64,000 bases of DNA from Geotrypetes seraphini (GCF_902459505.1 NC_047095.1:114453380-114517379); one strand, 5' to 3'. Shown: positions 52,967 through 63,316, numbered from the stretch's first letter. A program made the numbers and translations. Notes: generated by a model not told the origin, from the letters alone.

Positions 52967-54100
52967 AAAGCACAGTTACTTACCGTAACAGTTGTTATCC
53001 AGGGACAGCAGGCAGATATTCCCACACATGGGTGACGTCACCAACGGAGCCCCGCAGCGGACAGCCTCGAAAGTAAACTTGCTTGAAGATCTCGAGCTTT
53101 CGAGTGCTGCATCGCGCATGCCTTCCCGCTCGAACTAGGGGGCGCATCTCCTGTGAGGATCCTCAGTTCAGATACCAAGCCAAGAAGCCAACCAGGGGAG
53201 GTGGGTAGGTTGTGGGAATATCTGCCTGCTGTCCCTGGATAACAACTGTTACGGTAAGTAACTGTGCTTTATCCCAGGGCAAGCAGGCAGCATATTCCCA
53301 CACATGGGTGACCTCCAAGCTAAGTAAAAAGGGAGGAGGGAAGTTGGCAATTTATGAAAAAAGATTTTGCAAAACAGATTGGCCAAAATGGCCATCCCTC
53401 CTGGATAAAGTATCCAGACAGTAATGAGAGGTGAAAGTATGAACCGAGGACCAAGTGGCAGCCTTGCAAATTTCCTCTATAGGTGTTGATCTGAGGAAAG
53501 CGATAGATGCCGCCATAGCTCTAACTTTGTGGCCCGTCACTCGACCCTGCAGAGGAAGACCAGCCTGAGCATAGCAGAACGAAATACAAGCAGCCATCCA
53601 GTTGGAGATGGTACGTTACGAGACAGGACGTCCCAACCGATTTGGATCAAAAGAGATGAAAAGTTGAGGAGAAGTTCTGTGAGGTTGAGTACGTTGAAGA
53701 TAAAACGCCAATGCACACTTACAGTCCAAAGTATGAAGAGACGCCTCACCAGGGTGAGAATGCAGTTTAGGAAAAAATACCGGTAGCACAATAGATTGAT
53801 TGATATGAAAATCAGACACTACTTTAGGTAAGAATTTTGGATGAGTACGGAGAACCACCTTGTCATGGTGAAAAACTGTGAAAGGCGGGTCCGAGACCAA
53901 AGCTTGCAACTCACTGACTCGATGAGCAGAAGTGAGAGCAATCAAGAATACAGTTTTCCAAGTAAGATATTTAAAATGAGCCTGGGCAAAAGGTTCAAAT
54001 GGAGGTTTCATCAGTTGAGCCAGAACAACATTAAGATCCCATACAACAGGAGGCGGTTCGACTGGTGGATGGAGATTAAAAAGGCCCTTCATAAAACGCT
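52967..54100 (-). mobile_element. DIRS-like element fossil 1 (tyrosine recombinase part)
   Basis: An inverted terminal repeat pair (52967-53025 against 53212-53265, 'cacagttacttaccgtaac…' type) is followed on the minus strand by tyrosine-recombinase segments: WDLNVVLAQLMKPPFEP, TSAHRVSELQAL, GHKVRAMAAS and ATWSSVHTFTSHY. Broken, with a few interruptions, and cut off at about 54100 by an L1. Moderate age. Confidence 0.8.
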
Positions 54101-54104
54101 TTTA

Positions 54105-54760
54105 TCGTCAAATATATTTTATTGAGCACCAAGAAAACAACAATCCAATACAAGAACAAGGATCAACAAGACAGCCCAAAGATTTGCACCCAATAATCCA
54201 GCAATCCCACCCCTCCAACCCAACCCACAACCCATCCCTCCCCCCTCCCACTCTCACTGATGCCAAACAAAAAATAAACCACAATTGTAATAACAAGGAG
54301 GGGCTAGCAGTTCAAAAGGCGGCTACGAGCCACTGGAGACAACGTGTTCCAAAAGGGCTCCCAAATTCTCTGGAAGGCTCATTTGGTTAGGGAAGAAATG
54401 TCCTGGACTCCTCTCCGTTCCCAAGAAAGCAATATAATCATGTGACTACGCCAAAGGGAATAGTCAGGTGCCTCCGCTTCCATCCACTTAAGCAAAATGC
54501 ATTTGATAGCAAACACTGCCGTCCAACGAAGGAAGGCGGAGGCCCCGGGCCAACGGGGATGGAAATGCAAGGAGGCTCCAAATAACACCAAGACTGATCT
54601 CCGAACTGTAGTGCTCCAGATGACATCAACAAAATTAAAAACAGTGTCCCAAAAAGTCTGTATGGGTGGACAAGACCAAAACATGTGGCCGAGACCTGCA
54701 TCTGGAGCACCACAGTGTCGGCAGTCTGCAGTCGGGCAGAGCCCCCATGATGCGCTTTTA
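54105..54760 (-). mobile_element. L1/Tx1 LINE 3' end
   Basis: The minus-strand frame at 54379-54713 reads GHMFWSCPPIQTFWDTVFNF, then LFGASLHFHPRWPGASAFLR, the ORF2 C-terminus. A C/A-rich 3'UTR runs to about 54105. 'cgctttta(t/a)' at both sides (about 54095 and 54752) may be the target duplication. It inserted into DIRS fossil 1. Confidence 0.8.
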
Positions 54761-55011
54761 ATACATGTGCTTGAGAAGCGCCTCTAATTTATGCGCTAGA
54801 GATGCATGCTTTTGAAATTTTTTAACCCATTACTATAATTTATGCTAATAATGTGTTTTCTTTTTATTTTTATGAGCCACATCCATCACATGCGCCCGAG
54901 ACATTTTCACAGTGCTGGGACACCCGGACAAATCGGTGATTTTGGGTCGTTAAAACCCAGAGCTTCGCTTGGAGAATCACCTAGCGATGAGAGAGAATTG
55001 CCCAGAATGCT
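54761..55011. other. No gene seen
   Basis: AT-rich then mixed sequence left of the palindromic element. Unassigned. Confidence 0.35.
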
Positions 55012-55027
55012 TGTTTTAATATTAATG

Positions 55028-55758
55028 CGTTTACCACCTGGACTCTATATTGTTAACGTCAGTAATAAATCTCAAAGGGAAGCCTCAGCCCCACCGCGCT
55101 CCACCGCAAAGCCACTTTTCAAATTGCGGGAAGCTTTACGTAGCGCCTCATCGTTGGCTGTCACCTTATTGATAATAAACTTTTCCTAGTTCAGCTTTTT
55201 ATGTGATGAAATTATCTACAAATCTTTTTGTTGCATAATAGCATTTCCTCTAATAAATGAATATAAAGTGCTTAAATAGTGCATTTGTACTTAGCTTACA
55301 TCACAGCCAAAACCTTTCTCTCACAGATTTTGGAGTCGGATGACAGCGACCTCGGGGGACCCTTGATACAGCAATGTATGCGAAACATGTCGGGTCAGAC
55401 TCCTAGGTTTTGGCCGTGATATAAGCTAAGTACAAATACACTATTTAAGCACTTTATATTTATATACATTTATTAGAGGAAATGCTATTATGCAACAAAA
55501 AGATTTTTAGATAATTTCATCACATAAAAAGCAGAACAAGGAAAAGTTTATTATCAATAAGGTGACAGCCAATGATGAGGCGCCACGTAAAGCTTCCCGC
55601 AATTTGAAAAGTGGCTTTGCGGTGGAGCGCGGTGGGGCTGAGGCTTCCCTTTGAGATTTATTACTGACGTTAACAATATCGAGTCCAGGTGGTAAACGCT
55701 TATATGAGATAGTACTGGACTTTAAGGAACATTCTAACTTATGCCACAGTTTATTTGG
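55028..55758. mobile_element. Giant-palindrome retroelement-like insertion, 16-bp TSD
   Basis: Arms of about 285 bp (55028-55315 and 55411-55697) are inverted copies ('gcgtttaccacctgg…' / '…ccaggtggtaaacgc') with few differences. A 95-bp unpaired centre carries a hammerhead-like motif. A further 60 bp extends on the right. Direct repeats TGTTTTAATATTAATG at 55012-55027 and 55759-55774 mark the insertion. Similar to Penelope-like element structures, but no RT is present. Confidence 0.7.
55372..55391 (+). ncRNA. Hammerhead-like half-motif in the palindrome centre
   Basis: 'ttgatacagcaatgtatgcgaaacatgtc': GAAACATGTC gives the GAAA core with a self-complementary short stem III (ACATGT) and GTC site. 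The 5' core (TTGATAC for CTGANGA) is degenerate. Confidence 0.3.
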
Positions 55759-55878
55759 TGTTTTAATATTAATGACATCGTTATAATAACATTTTAATAT
55801 TAATGACCTTGTACATTTGCATGGCAGAGTTGGAGGCTGCTAGGAAGCTCAGAAAAGACCACAGTGAGCTGTTCTGAG

Positions 55879-55996
55879 AATTGGACAGTAAAATACTGGC
55901 ATGCTAAACTGGATGGAACCAGTTTAGTGACCATTGTTAAAGGCACGGTAAGTTTTGAGAATCTGGCCCTTAACCGGCTACGGGTCACCACATAAA
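55879..55996. repeat. 118-bp direct repeat, left copy
   Basis: Identical to 56466-56583 except one base (gtgaccattg versus gtgatcattg). Contains 'ggcacggtaagttttgag' and 'ccggctacgggtcaccac'. Confidence 0.92.
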
Positions 55997-56465
55997 GCAC
56001 AGTTACTTACCGTAACGGGTGTTATCCTGGGACAGCAGGCAGATATTCTCACATGTGGGTGACGTCATCTACGGAGCCCCAGCGCGGACAGCTTTTCAAG
56101 CAAACTTGATTGAAGTTTCAAGTTTGCTACACTGCACCACGCATGTGCATGCCTTCTTGCCCACTAGAGGGCGCATCCCACCTCGTGGTCCTCAGTTCAG
56201 TTTCTTCCGCGGAGCCAGAAGCCCTGTGGAAATTGTGCTCTTGTTTTTCAGCCTTCTGACACCGCGTCTGGGTTGTTTAGCTCGGTCGCTGTGCTTTATT
56301 TGTTGTTTTTTTTCGGTTAGTCCGTCGTTTTTCGTCAAAAAAAAAAAAAAAAAGTTTTTGTTTCCATCCGTTCGGCTCCGGGGGCTCCCGGGAGCCGCGG
56401 CCGCGGGACCTCGATCGTTCCCGGCCACTTCTTTTTCATGTCCCGTCCCTCGACGGGCTTTAAGA
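55997..56465 (+). mobile_element. DIRS-like terminal fragment (fossil)
   Basis: 469 bp starting 'gcacagttacttaccgtaac', the same terminal sequence as DIRS fossil 1 (52970), followed by leader-like sequence with an A-run and a GC-rich stretch. Only the end region is present. It sits between the two 118-bp repeats. Confidence 0.7.
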
Positions 56466-56583
56466 AATTGGACAGTAAAATACTGGCATGCTAAACTGGA
56501 TGGAACCAGTTTAGTGATCATTGTTAAAGGCACGGTAAGTTTTGAGAATCTGGCCCTTAACCGGCTACGGGTCACCACATAAA
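56466..56583. repeat. 118-bp direct repeat, right copy
   Basis: See left copy: 117 of 118 bases equal, offset exactly 587. Confidence 0.92.
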
Positions 56584-56707
56584 TATAGGACCGTATTAAA
56601 GTCAGTCTTATTTATGCAGTTAAGTGCTAAATATCGGCACTTAAGTGGCCAAATTCTGACTCTGCCCCAGAACACCCACAAAATAGCCAGTTAAATGTTA
56701 CTGAAAA
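56584..56707. mobile_element. DNA-element fragment
   Basis: 'cagttaagtgctaaatatcggcacttaagtggccaa' is an inverted motif common in small palindromic elements. Ends unclear. Confidence 0.4.
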
Positions 56708-58250
56708 GGAGAAATTAGGTTCTTACCTGCTAATTTACTTTCTTTTAGCTTCTCCAGACCAGTAGAGGTTAACTTTACGATTGGGTATATATCTAATCAT
56801 GACCAGCAGGTGGAGACTGAAAACAAAACTTTGGGACAGTATATCCTAGCCCCTCCTCTCTATTTCCCTCAGTCTGCCGAATAGCCAAGCAGAACCAAGA
56901 ACTGGAAAACAACAGAGAGAAAAAACAATACTCCGAAAGGAGTAACAAATAACATACCCAAAAATGCTGTTGGAAAATGCAGAGGAGAAATTCCCGAAGG
57001 AAGAAGGTCCCCACAGCTCGCCAGCTAAGCCAGCCGAGCCACAGCCGCTGTTCTTCAATACTCCCCGGCCCTAGAAAAATACTAGAACCCGCAGCAAAAA
57101 CCAAAAACTGCCCGCGCAACAGCCCCAACAACAACAACAACAGACAGGGTGGGGACCTCTACTGGTCTGGAGAAGCTAAAAGAAAGTAAATTAGCAGGTA
57201 AGAACCTAATTTCTCCTTCTTTAGCACTCTCCAGACCAGTAGAGGTTAACTTTACGATTGGGACGTACCAAAGCAGTCCCCTCACGGGCGGGACCCCCGA
57301 AGGGCCGATACCAGTACACGTTCACCGAACACCGCGTCCCGACGCGCCTGAACATCTACCCGATAATGCCGAACAAAAGAATGCAAGGAGGACCAAACCG
57401 CAGCCTTACAAATATCCACCGGAGGCACAAGCGACGACTCAGCCCAAGAAGCCGCCTGACCCCTAGTGGAATGAGCCTTGAGAAACTCCGGAACCGGCTT
57501 CTGACTCAGAAGATAAGCGGAAGCAATCATCTCCTTGATCCAGCGCGCAATAGTAGCCTTAGAAGCGCCAGCCCCCCGACGAGGACCCGCCAGAAGCACA
57601 AAGAGATGATCAGAGCTCCGAAACTCCCGGGTCCGCTGCACATAAGCATGGAGGACCCGACCGACATCCAACTTGCGCAGCTGTCGTTGCTCAGAAGAAC
57701 CCTCCCGACTACCCAAGACCGGGAGGACCACCGATTGATTGACATGAAAAGGAGAAACTACCTTCGGCAGAAAGGAAGGAACAGGCCGCAAAACAACCCG
57801 CTCCTTCGAAAACTCCAGGAAGGGAGCCCTACAAGAAAAAGCCTGTAGCTCCGACACCCGTCTAGCGGAAGTAATGGCCACCAAAAAGACCGACTTCAGC
57901 GTAAGGTCCTTCAACGAACAGCCATCCAACGGCTCGAAAGGAGGGCGCACTAGAACAGAGAGAACCAGATTGAGATCCCAAGAGGGAACCGAGGGCCTTA
58001 TGGGAGGCCTGAGCAACTTGGCCGCCCTAAGAAAGCGAATCACATCAGGAATGGCTGACAAACGCTGACCTGTCACCAGCCCCCGAAAAGCCGACAGGGC
58101 CGCCAGATGAACCCGAAGAGAAGACCAGGCCAGGCCCCTATCCAGGCCATCCTGCAAAAACTCTAGAATGTTAGGCAGAGAAGCGCGAAAGGAGACCACT
58201 CCCCGCGCTCGGCACCATTCCTCAAAAAGACGCCAAACCCGTACATAAGG
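56708..58250 (-). mobile_element. DIRS-like element fossil 2, recombinase part looks whole
   Basis: An inverted terminal pair (56708-56790 and about 57160-57262, 'ttcttacctgctaatttactttc…ctccagaccagtagagg') forms a hairpin. It is followed on the minus strand by an open recombinase frame of about 305 codons (57282-58199) with the usual parts in order: WDLNLVLSVLVRPPFEP, TSARRVSELQAF, HSTRGQAASWAES and HYRVDV. RT and gag are not seen. The recombinase part looks whole; the element as a unit is incomplete. Distinct subfamily from fossil 1. Confidence 0.85.
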
Positions 58251-58499
58251 AGCCCTATGTGTTTACTTTGTGACTCTGCTTGCACTTTGCCTCCAAACAT
58301 GCTACAAACAGGTCTTGTTGGGTGTATAAATGCATCTCCTTGCGTCATTTTTTGGAGCCCTTGATAAAAGGACCCCACAGTTTATAAACTATGCAGGATG
58401 CACCTATGCGTGGATTTCAGTCGAAAGCAATTAGACCTAATGCAGCCACATTTTAGCAATTCAGCTTTTATGAGGATATTTTGTGAGGAAATTTGACCA
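58251..58499. mobile_element. DNA-element fragment
   Basis: 'ttggagcccttgataaaaggaccccac' and 'gatgcacctatgcgtgg' resemble Harbinger-like ends. Not resolved. Confidence 0.4.
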
Positions 58500-59030
58500 T
58501 GTCTCCCCCGCTCCTGGCCAAGCTCCACTGGCTTCCGATAATCGCCAGGGTCCACTATAAATGCGCCTGTTTAACTTTCAAAATCCTATATGGTATCCTC
58601 CCTCCCTTTATCCCTCTTTCTTGGAATTCCTCAACCCTAATACCACCAGATCCTCCCACAAATTAAAACTATCCTTCCCCTCGCTAAAAGGCATTTCCCA
58701 CACAGGAAAGCTAGGGACCTCCCTCCACTTCAAAATTACTGAGCTCTGGAACAACCTTACCTCCCCTCTTCGGAACTTGAGCTCTCTGCAAGTTTTCCGC
58801 AAACATCTGAAAACCTGGCTTTTCTCAAAAAATGTAAGTCTCCCTCCAACTTAGGAATCAAGGAAACTCTTATATCTTGGCATCCCAAGTCCTCTAAATT
58901 TTCTTCACACTTCTACCTCTAACCCTCTGTTGTAGTTCCTTCCTATTTCTCCTACTGTAAACCGCGTCGAGCTCTACGAACGAGGAGATGATGCGGTATA
59001 CAAACCTAAGGATTAGATTAGATTAGACAT
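58500..59030 (+). mobile_element. L2-type LINE 3' end
   Basis: Reads LLAKLHWLPIIARVHYK, CLFNFQNPIWYPPSLYPS, ELWNNLTSPLRNLSSLQVFR, KHLKTWLF, then 'ctgtaaaccgcgtcgagctctacgaacgagg…gcggtatacaaacctaagg' and (attag)n. Clean enough to define the family of tails seen across the window. Confidence 0.88.
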
Positions 59031-59410
59031 CATATGAAGTTTATGTTTTTATAGAAGATTCTCAAAACAGGCCTCCACACCATAAAAAGTTCTTTTCTCA
59101 TTTACTCTGGGCCGGGATTTTTTTAATTGTCAAAATTGTGATCAATGTTTTATTTCTGCCATGACACTTTACACAGAGTTACATATAGGTATAACAAGCC
59201 TCTGCCCCTGAGATTGTACACAGTAGGTATATATTTGAGGTAATGGGAGATTAAATAACTCTACCAGGGTCACACTGAGCGGCAGTAACAGGATTTGATA
59301 CCACAAATCCTTCAGTCTTTTGACCATCAGACAATCTGCTCCTTCTTACTAAACTGCAGTAAAATCTGGGCTTAATATGAAAATGGAACTTTCAAACACA
59401 CTAACTTTTG
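59031..59410 (-). mobile_element. Possible MIR-like SINE remnant in unassigned sequence
   Basis: 'ctaccagggtcacactgagcggcagtaacaggatttg' resembles the reverse of a MIR-like core ('caaatcc…gtgtgaccctgg'). The rest is unassigned. Confidence 0.4.
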
Positions 59411-59890
59411 CTTTTCTTTGCAGGTCAGGCACTTACGCTCTCACCAGCACACAGTGCCTGCAGAAAGTTAATGCGGGAGTACTTAGCATCTCCTATTTAG
59501 GAAGCTTTAAGGGGAGCATTCAACAATGGGCACTAAGCAATTTAGCACACACAAACCACGTGGGCGCAATATGTTGACGTCCAAAGGAATATTACTGGTG
59601 TCTTGGTGTTTTGTGCACACTAAATTGCTTAGGGACAGATTCTGTAATTGGGTTCCTAAAAAGTTAGGCACCTATCTCATTTCAATCACACTTAGGTGCC
59701 CATTACAGAATTGTGCCTAACTAAAACTTAGCCATCTATAATGTAGGCTAGGGTTTTAAAAGCCTATATTATAGGTACCTTTAGAAAATTGCACCTAAAG
59801 TCCTTCTTTGCCCCTAAACACGCCTACTTTGGAGTTAGGGCGTTATGCGCTTATCTTTTGTAGAATCGTGCCTAAGATGACAGGCACCTA
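59411..59890. mobile_element. 'gattctgtaattgggttcc' DNA-element cluster
   Basis: Two inverted pairs: 'gggcactaagcaatttagcacac / gtgcacactaaattgcttagg' (59528-59633), and 'acagattctgtaattgggttcct…ttaggcacct / taggtgcccattacagaatt' (59636-59716), then AT-rich palindromic remnants to 59890. Confidence 0.6.
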
Positions 59891-59913
59891 TCACCTGATT
59901 AACCTTATAACAT

Positions 59914-59950
59914 GACACGGTCCGTGTTTCGGAAAACACTCCTTCCTCAG
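59914..59950 (-). ncRNA. Hammerhead ribozyme candidate
   Basis: On the minus strand every core element is present in order: CTGAGGA (fits CUGANGA), stem II (GGA…TCC with loop gtgttt), GAAA, a 5-bp stem III (ACACG/CGTGT, loop gac) and the cleavage triplet GTC. Stem I pairing is only partial. The core layout matches the hammerhead motif known from Penelope-like and other retroelements. No adjacent RT is seen. Activity is untested. Confidence 0.6.
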
Positions 59951-60022
59951 AGGTCCATGGTTGCTAAGGTATAAAGTAAACCGCAATAAAAGGTATAAAA
60001 CAGCCGTCTGTGTGGTATCCTT

Positions 60023-60104
60023 CTCAACTTAGAGTGTGCGACGCAAAACTAGTAAAACAAAAGCTTTTGTTTTACTAGTTTTGCGTCGCACACTCTAAGT
60101 TGAG
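60023..60104. repeat. Perfect 82-bp palindrome
   Basis: Two 41-base arms meet with no spacer at 60063/60064 (…aaaacaaaag|cttttgtttt…). No mismatch. On the right it is followed by 'accgtgtc', which equals stem III plus the cleavage site of the hammerhead candidate 70 bp to the left. Confidence 0.97.
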
Positions 60105-60440
60105 ACCGTGTCAGGTCCCTTGGTTTGTTATAAGGTGGTATTTTCAATTGCATAAAATATTTGGTATAATAAACATTGCCTGCATCTGATACATAGGAGT
60201 TTGCAGTTTGTTTTTGCTTAAACATATGAATAATGCCAGTTGTTCTAAACTAAACATACAACTTATTTGGATAGAAACTGAAATATAGCTGCTATCTGGA
60301 TACATTTTTGACCCACCCTCACTGCTCCCCTAACCCAGCTCAAATGCTACTATTAATTATTTCTATAGCACTACCAAACGCATGCAGCACTGCACAGAGT
60401 CACAAAGAAGAAGAAAACAGCCCCTGGCTTCTTAGGATCC
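60105..60440. other. No gene seen
   Basis: AT-rich, unassigned. A short 'ctattaattatttctatagcactaccaaacgcatgcagc' phrase resembles an L2-associated repeat. Confidence 0.35.
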
Positions 60441-60899
60441 AAGATGACGTTTAGATGCTGGGTGGTGAGCTCCACACTAGTGCTGCTGCATTAACGGGGA
60501 ATATCTCTTTCCTCTTACTTTGAGCGCGACCTGCCCGCGTGGCACTTGGCTATTGCCGGCAGTTTGGTTTTTTTCTGCCGGCGATTGAATTTGTCCTTTT
60601 TTTCCCTCTCCCTTGGGCCCCGAACGGTGCTGTTGGACCAGGCGCTGAACGTGACCCGAATGGGAAAGAGGAAGGGCGCAACCCGGCCGCCACCTCCGGC
60701 GACTGGAACCGCCAAGCCTCTAGTGCAGACATTGGATGGAAGACTTGCTCCCCAACTGAAGGACACTCAGAGGAACGCCAACTGGCAAACCTCGGTGATG
60801 ATCGGGTTTTCCTTAGCCCGATCCAGGGGCAAAGTCCTGCCCAACCCAGAAGAAGCCCTGCAGAGAATGTGGCTAACCAGCTTATCCAAGAAGGTGGTT

Positions 60900-61145
60900 T
60901 GCTGTCTAGCCCCAGAGGAGCAGTTTTCAAATTTTCTCAACTATGGAACCAACTTCCTCTTATTTTAAAGGGTCCTGGTCCTTTTCAACTTTTTTGTAAA
61001 TCTTTAAAAACTATTTTATTTTCCAAACATTTGGAAACTAGTCATATTAATATTTTCTGATTGTTACTTTTTAAAGTATTTTTTAGTTACTGTTAACTCC
61101 TTTTTGGATGAAGACCCGGTATATAAAGCTAAGTTTTAGTTTAGT
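60900..61145 (+). mobile_element. L2-type 3' tail inserted in the ORF1 relic
   Basis: 'cagttttcaaattttctcaactatggaaccaacttcc…ctttaaaaactattttattttcc' (L2 'LWNQLP…SLKTILF'), then 'gacccggtatataaagctaag' and (tttag)n. Imperfect flanks 'agaggag' and 'aggaggag' may be the target duplication. Confidence 0.7.
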
Positions 61146-61793
61146 TTAGGAGGAGTGGAAGAATACCCTACAGGACATCGGCTTTCGAAACAGAGGCAGG
61201 AAACAATTCAACTTCTGTGAGTAACATTCAGTTTGGACATTGACAAAGCCAGCGGTAGTGAATTTAGATGAATTGTGAAGGGCTATTGAAATCATGGACT
61301 CTAACTTCCAAAAGGTGATGACTAAGGTGCGGATTGTGTCTCTGTCAGTTCTCAGGTAGGGGCCCATGAGAAAATGTTAAAAGAACAGGGAGATGAATTT
61401 AAAAAACATGAAGAACAAATTGTTCAAATAAAAAAGATAGAAATGGAGATTATTAAAGAAAGATCTTTTATTTAAAAAAAAAAAACTTGAACATATGGAA
61501 AATAAACAGAGAAGAAACAACTTAAGATTATTAAATTTTCTTAAATCTCCAGTATTATCTCCACTTGAGATGATGCGGAGAGATACTTGAAGGATATCTT
61601 AATGATTCCGGAAGATAATTTACCACCTATCACTGCAGCTCAATCTATATCTTCAGGGAAGAAACAGGACAGTTCAACTCCTGTTGATACGGAAAGAATG
61701 AACTTAACAGACTTTTTGGAGAATTCCCTGGAAGGAGTCACGGAAAGGATTACTCTCTTGGTGACGTTTGCCTTGGAGCATGACAGAGACTTA

Positions 61794-61905
61794 CGGCCTC
61801 TTTTACAAAGCCGCGCAGCAACAGCCCTGAAGCCCTTTAAATCTCTATGGGCTTCGAGGCTGTTAGCGTAGCGCAGCCGCTAGCGTGGCTTTGTAAAAGA
61901 GGCCG
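61794..61905. mobile_element. Palindromic Harbinger-like MITE, 112 bp, TSD TTA
   Basis: CGGCCTCTTTTACAAAGCCG … GGCTTTGTAAAAGAGGCCG with TTA at 61791-61793 and 61906-61908, the TWA target expected of PIF/Harbinger. It splits the ORF1 relic; the half copy is at 29702. Confidence 0.9.
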
Positions 61906-62440
61906 TTAGTTTTTAGACTTTACTTCAGACATATGAATAGATTCTTTGGCTTGGCAATTTGGATTTTTCCAGATATTGCTCAAGTGACACATAAGAGGCA
62001 AAAATAATTTTTGCTTTACAAACCCAGAGCTTTGGCCCTGGGTGCATCTTTTATATTGAAATTTCCGGCCAAATGCTGTGCTTCACTTCAAGGGAAAAAA
62101 TTTCTATTTTTCGAACCAAAGCAATTGTTGGAATTTATATTGGCCAAGAAAGGGGGAGAAGTGCTGATTGGTCCGATAGCTCTTCTTGCAGTTTAAAATA
62201 CAGGCTGTTGGGAATTTAACGTCATTGTCTCCTGGGCTGTTCCTATAATTGATATATTTCTTTATACTTATTCTAATGTTTGGATCTATATTTCTTAATT
62301 TTGTGGACTAAATAACGTATATTTCTTTTGTTTTTTCCTTACTGTTATGAGTAATGTTAGGTTTATTTTCTTCAAATTATTGCAAATCTGTATTCAAGTA
62401 TTAATGTGCTTGTTTAAAATTTTGAAAAACTAAATAAAGA

Positions 62441-62960
62441 ATAGAAGAAGAAGACAGTCTCTGCTCGAAAGAGCTTACAGTCTAAACAGGCAAGATAGAC
62501 AAACTGGATGTCATGGATACAGTTAAGGGGAATGGTTAATCAGCAGGCTGGGTTGGAGGGCAGAGGAATAGAGTTAAGGATTGAAAGCTATATCAAAAAG
62601 GTGGGTTTTCAGTCTGCTTTTAAACAAGGGAAGGGGCTTGACGGACAAACTCAGGTAATTTATTCCAGGCATAGGGGACAGCTAGATGAAAGGAACAAAA
62701 TCTGGAACTGGCAGAAGGGTATAACTAAGAGTAGTTTGTTTGAGGAACAGAGTTCTCTGGGAGGTGTATAAGGTGAGAGAAGCGAGGAGCAATATTGCGG
62801 GGCAGCAGAATGAACACACTTGTAAGTCAGCAATAAGATCTTGAACTGTATGCGATGGCAGATAGGGAGCCAGTGAAGTGATTTAAGGAGAGGGGTGATA
62901 TGAGCGTAACGAGGTTGGTAGAAGATGAGTCGTGCAGCAGAGTTTTGCATTGATAATATC
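62441..62960 (-). mobile_element. L2-type LINE RT C-terminus and 3' end
   Basis: Minus-strand reading: MQNSAARLIFYQPRYAHITP, LLKSLHWLPICHRIQFKILL, LTYKCVHSAAPQYCSSLL, SPYTPPRELCSS, then toward 62441 'gactgtaagctctttcgagcagagactgtc', the L2-style 3' end. The frame is open for 96 codons. Confidence 0.9.
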
Positions 62961-63316
62961 TGGCTCTTTTGTGATTGAAAAGGCCTGATATTATCCTTAC
63001 TTGTTTTAAAACTACATGGATAGGTTAATTATGTATTCACCGGCAAACACATAATTGCCTTTGCATCTAAGTCTGAAAAAGTATAATTATTCATTCACAT
63101 GGAACACTCCCAGACTAACCAACAAAACTCCCTCAACAATGGATGCAAAGCAGAAGCAGAATTACAACTGCACATTACAGCTCAACATATATAAAAGATT
63201 ATGTTCAAAGCCAGGTGTCGCACCACAAACTCTGCTCTCTCAATAACAGCTACTGTATGAAGTAACACAAAGCCTACTATACCAGCACCAAGTTGAAGAA
63301 CTAAAAATGCACCAAT
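62961..63316. other. No gene seen
   Basis: Unassigned. 'ccatggatgcaaagcagaagcagaattacaactg' style sequence may belong to a LINE but no motif is firm. Confidence 0.35.

Larger units (their letters stand above)
60450..62440 (+). mobile_element. ORF1-only L1/Tx1-like element, copy 3 (most complete)
   Basis: 5'UTR-like GC-rich start, then ORF1 from about 60660 (MGKRKGATRPPPPATGTAK…). The frame is broken by an L2-tail insertion and continues with a charged coiled-coil-like part (61380-61500, EEQIVQIKKIEMEIIKE), ENKQRRNNLRLLNF, a segment split by the MITE at 61794, then FFGLAIWIFPDIAQ, LGASFILKFPAKCC and KKFLFFEPKQLLEF (to about 62200). An AT-rich 3'UTR with 'ttttgtggactaaata' ends 'aactaaataaagaat'. 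No ORF2 lies between ORF1 and the 3' end. Several frameshifts and stops. Confidence 0.7.

Noticed and set aside
60539-61060. 173-codon frame as a possible new gene
   Set aside because: It joins an L1 ORF1-like 5' part to an inserted L2 tail ending in SLKTILF, so it is a chance fusion.
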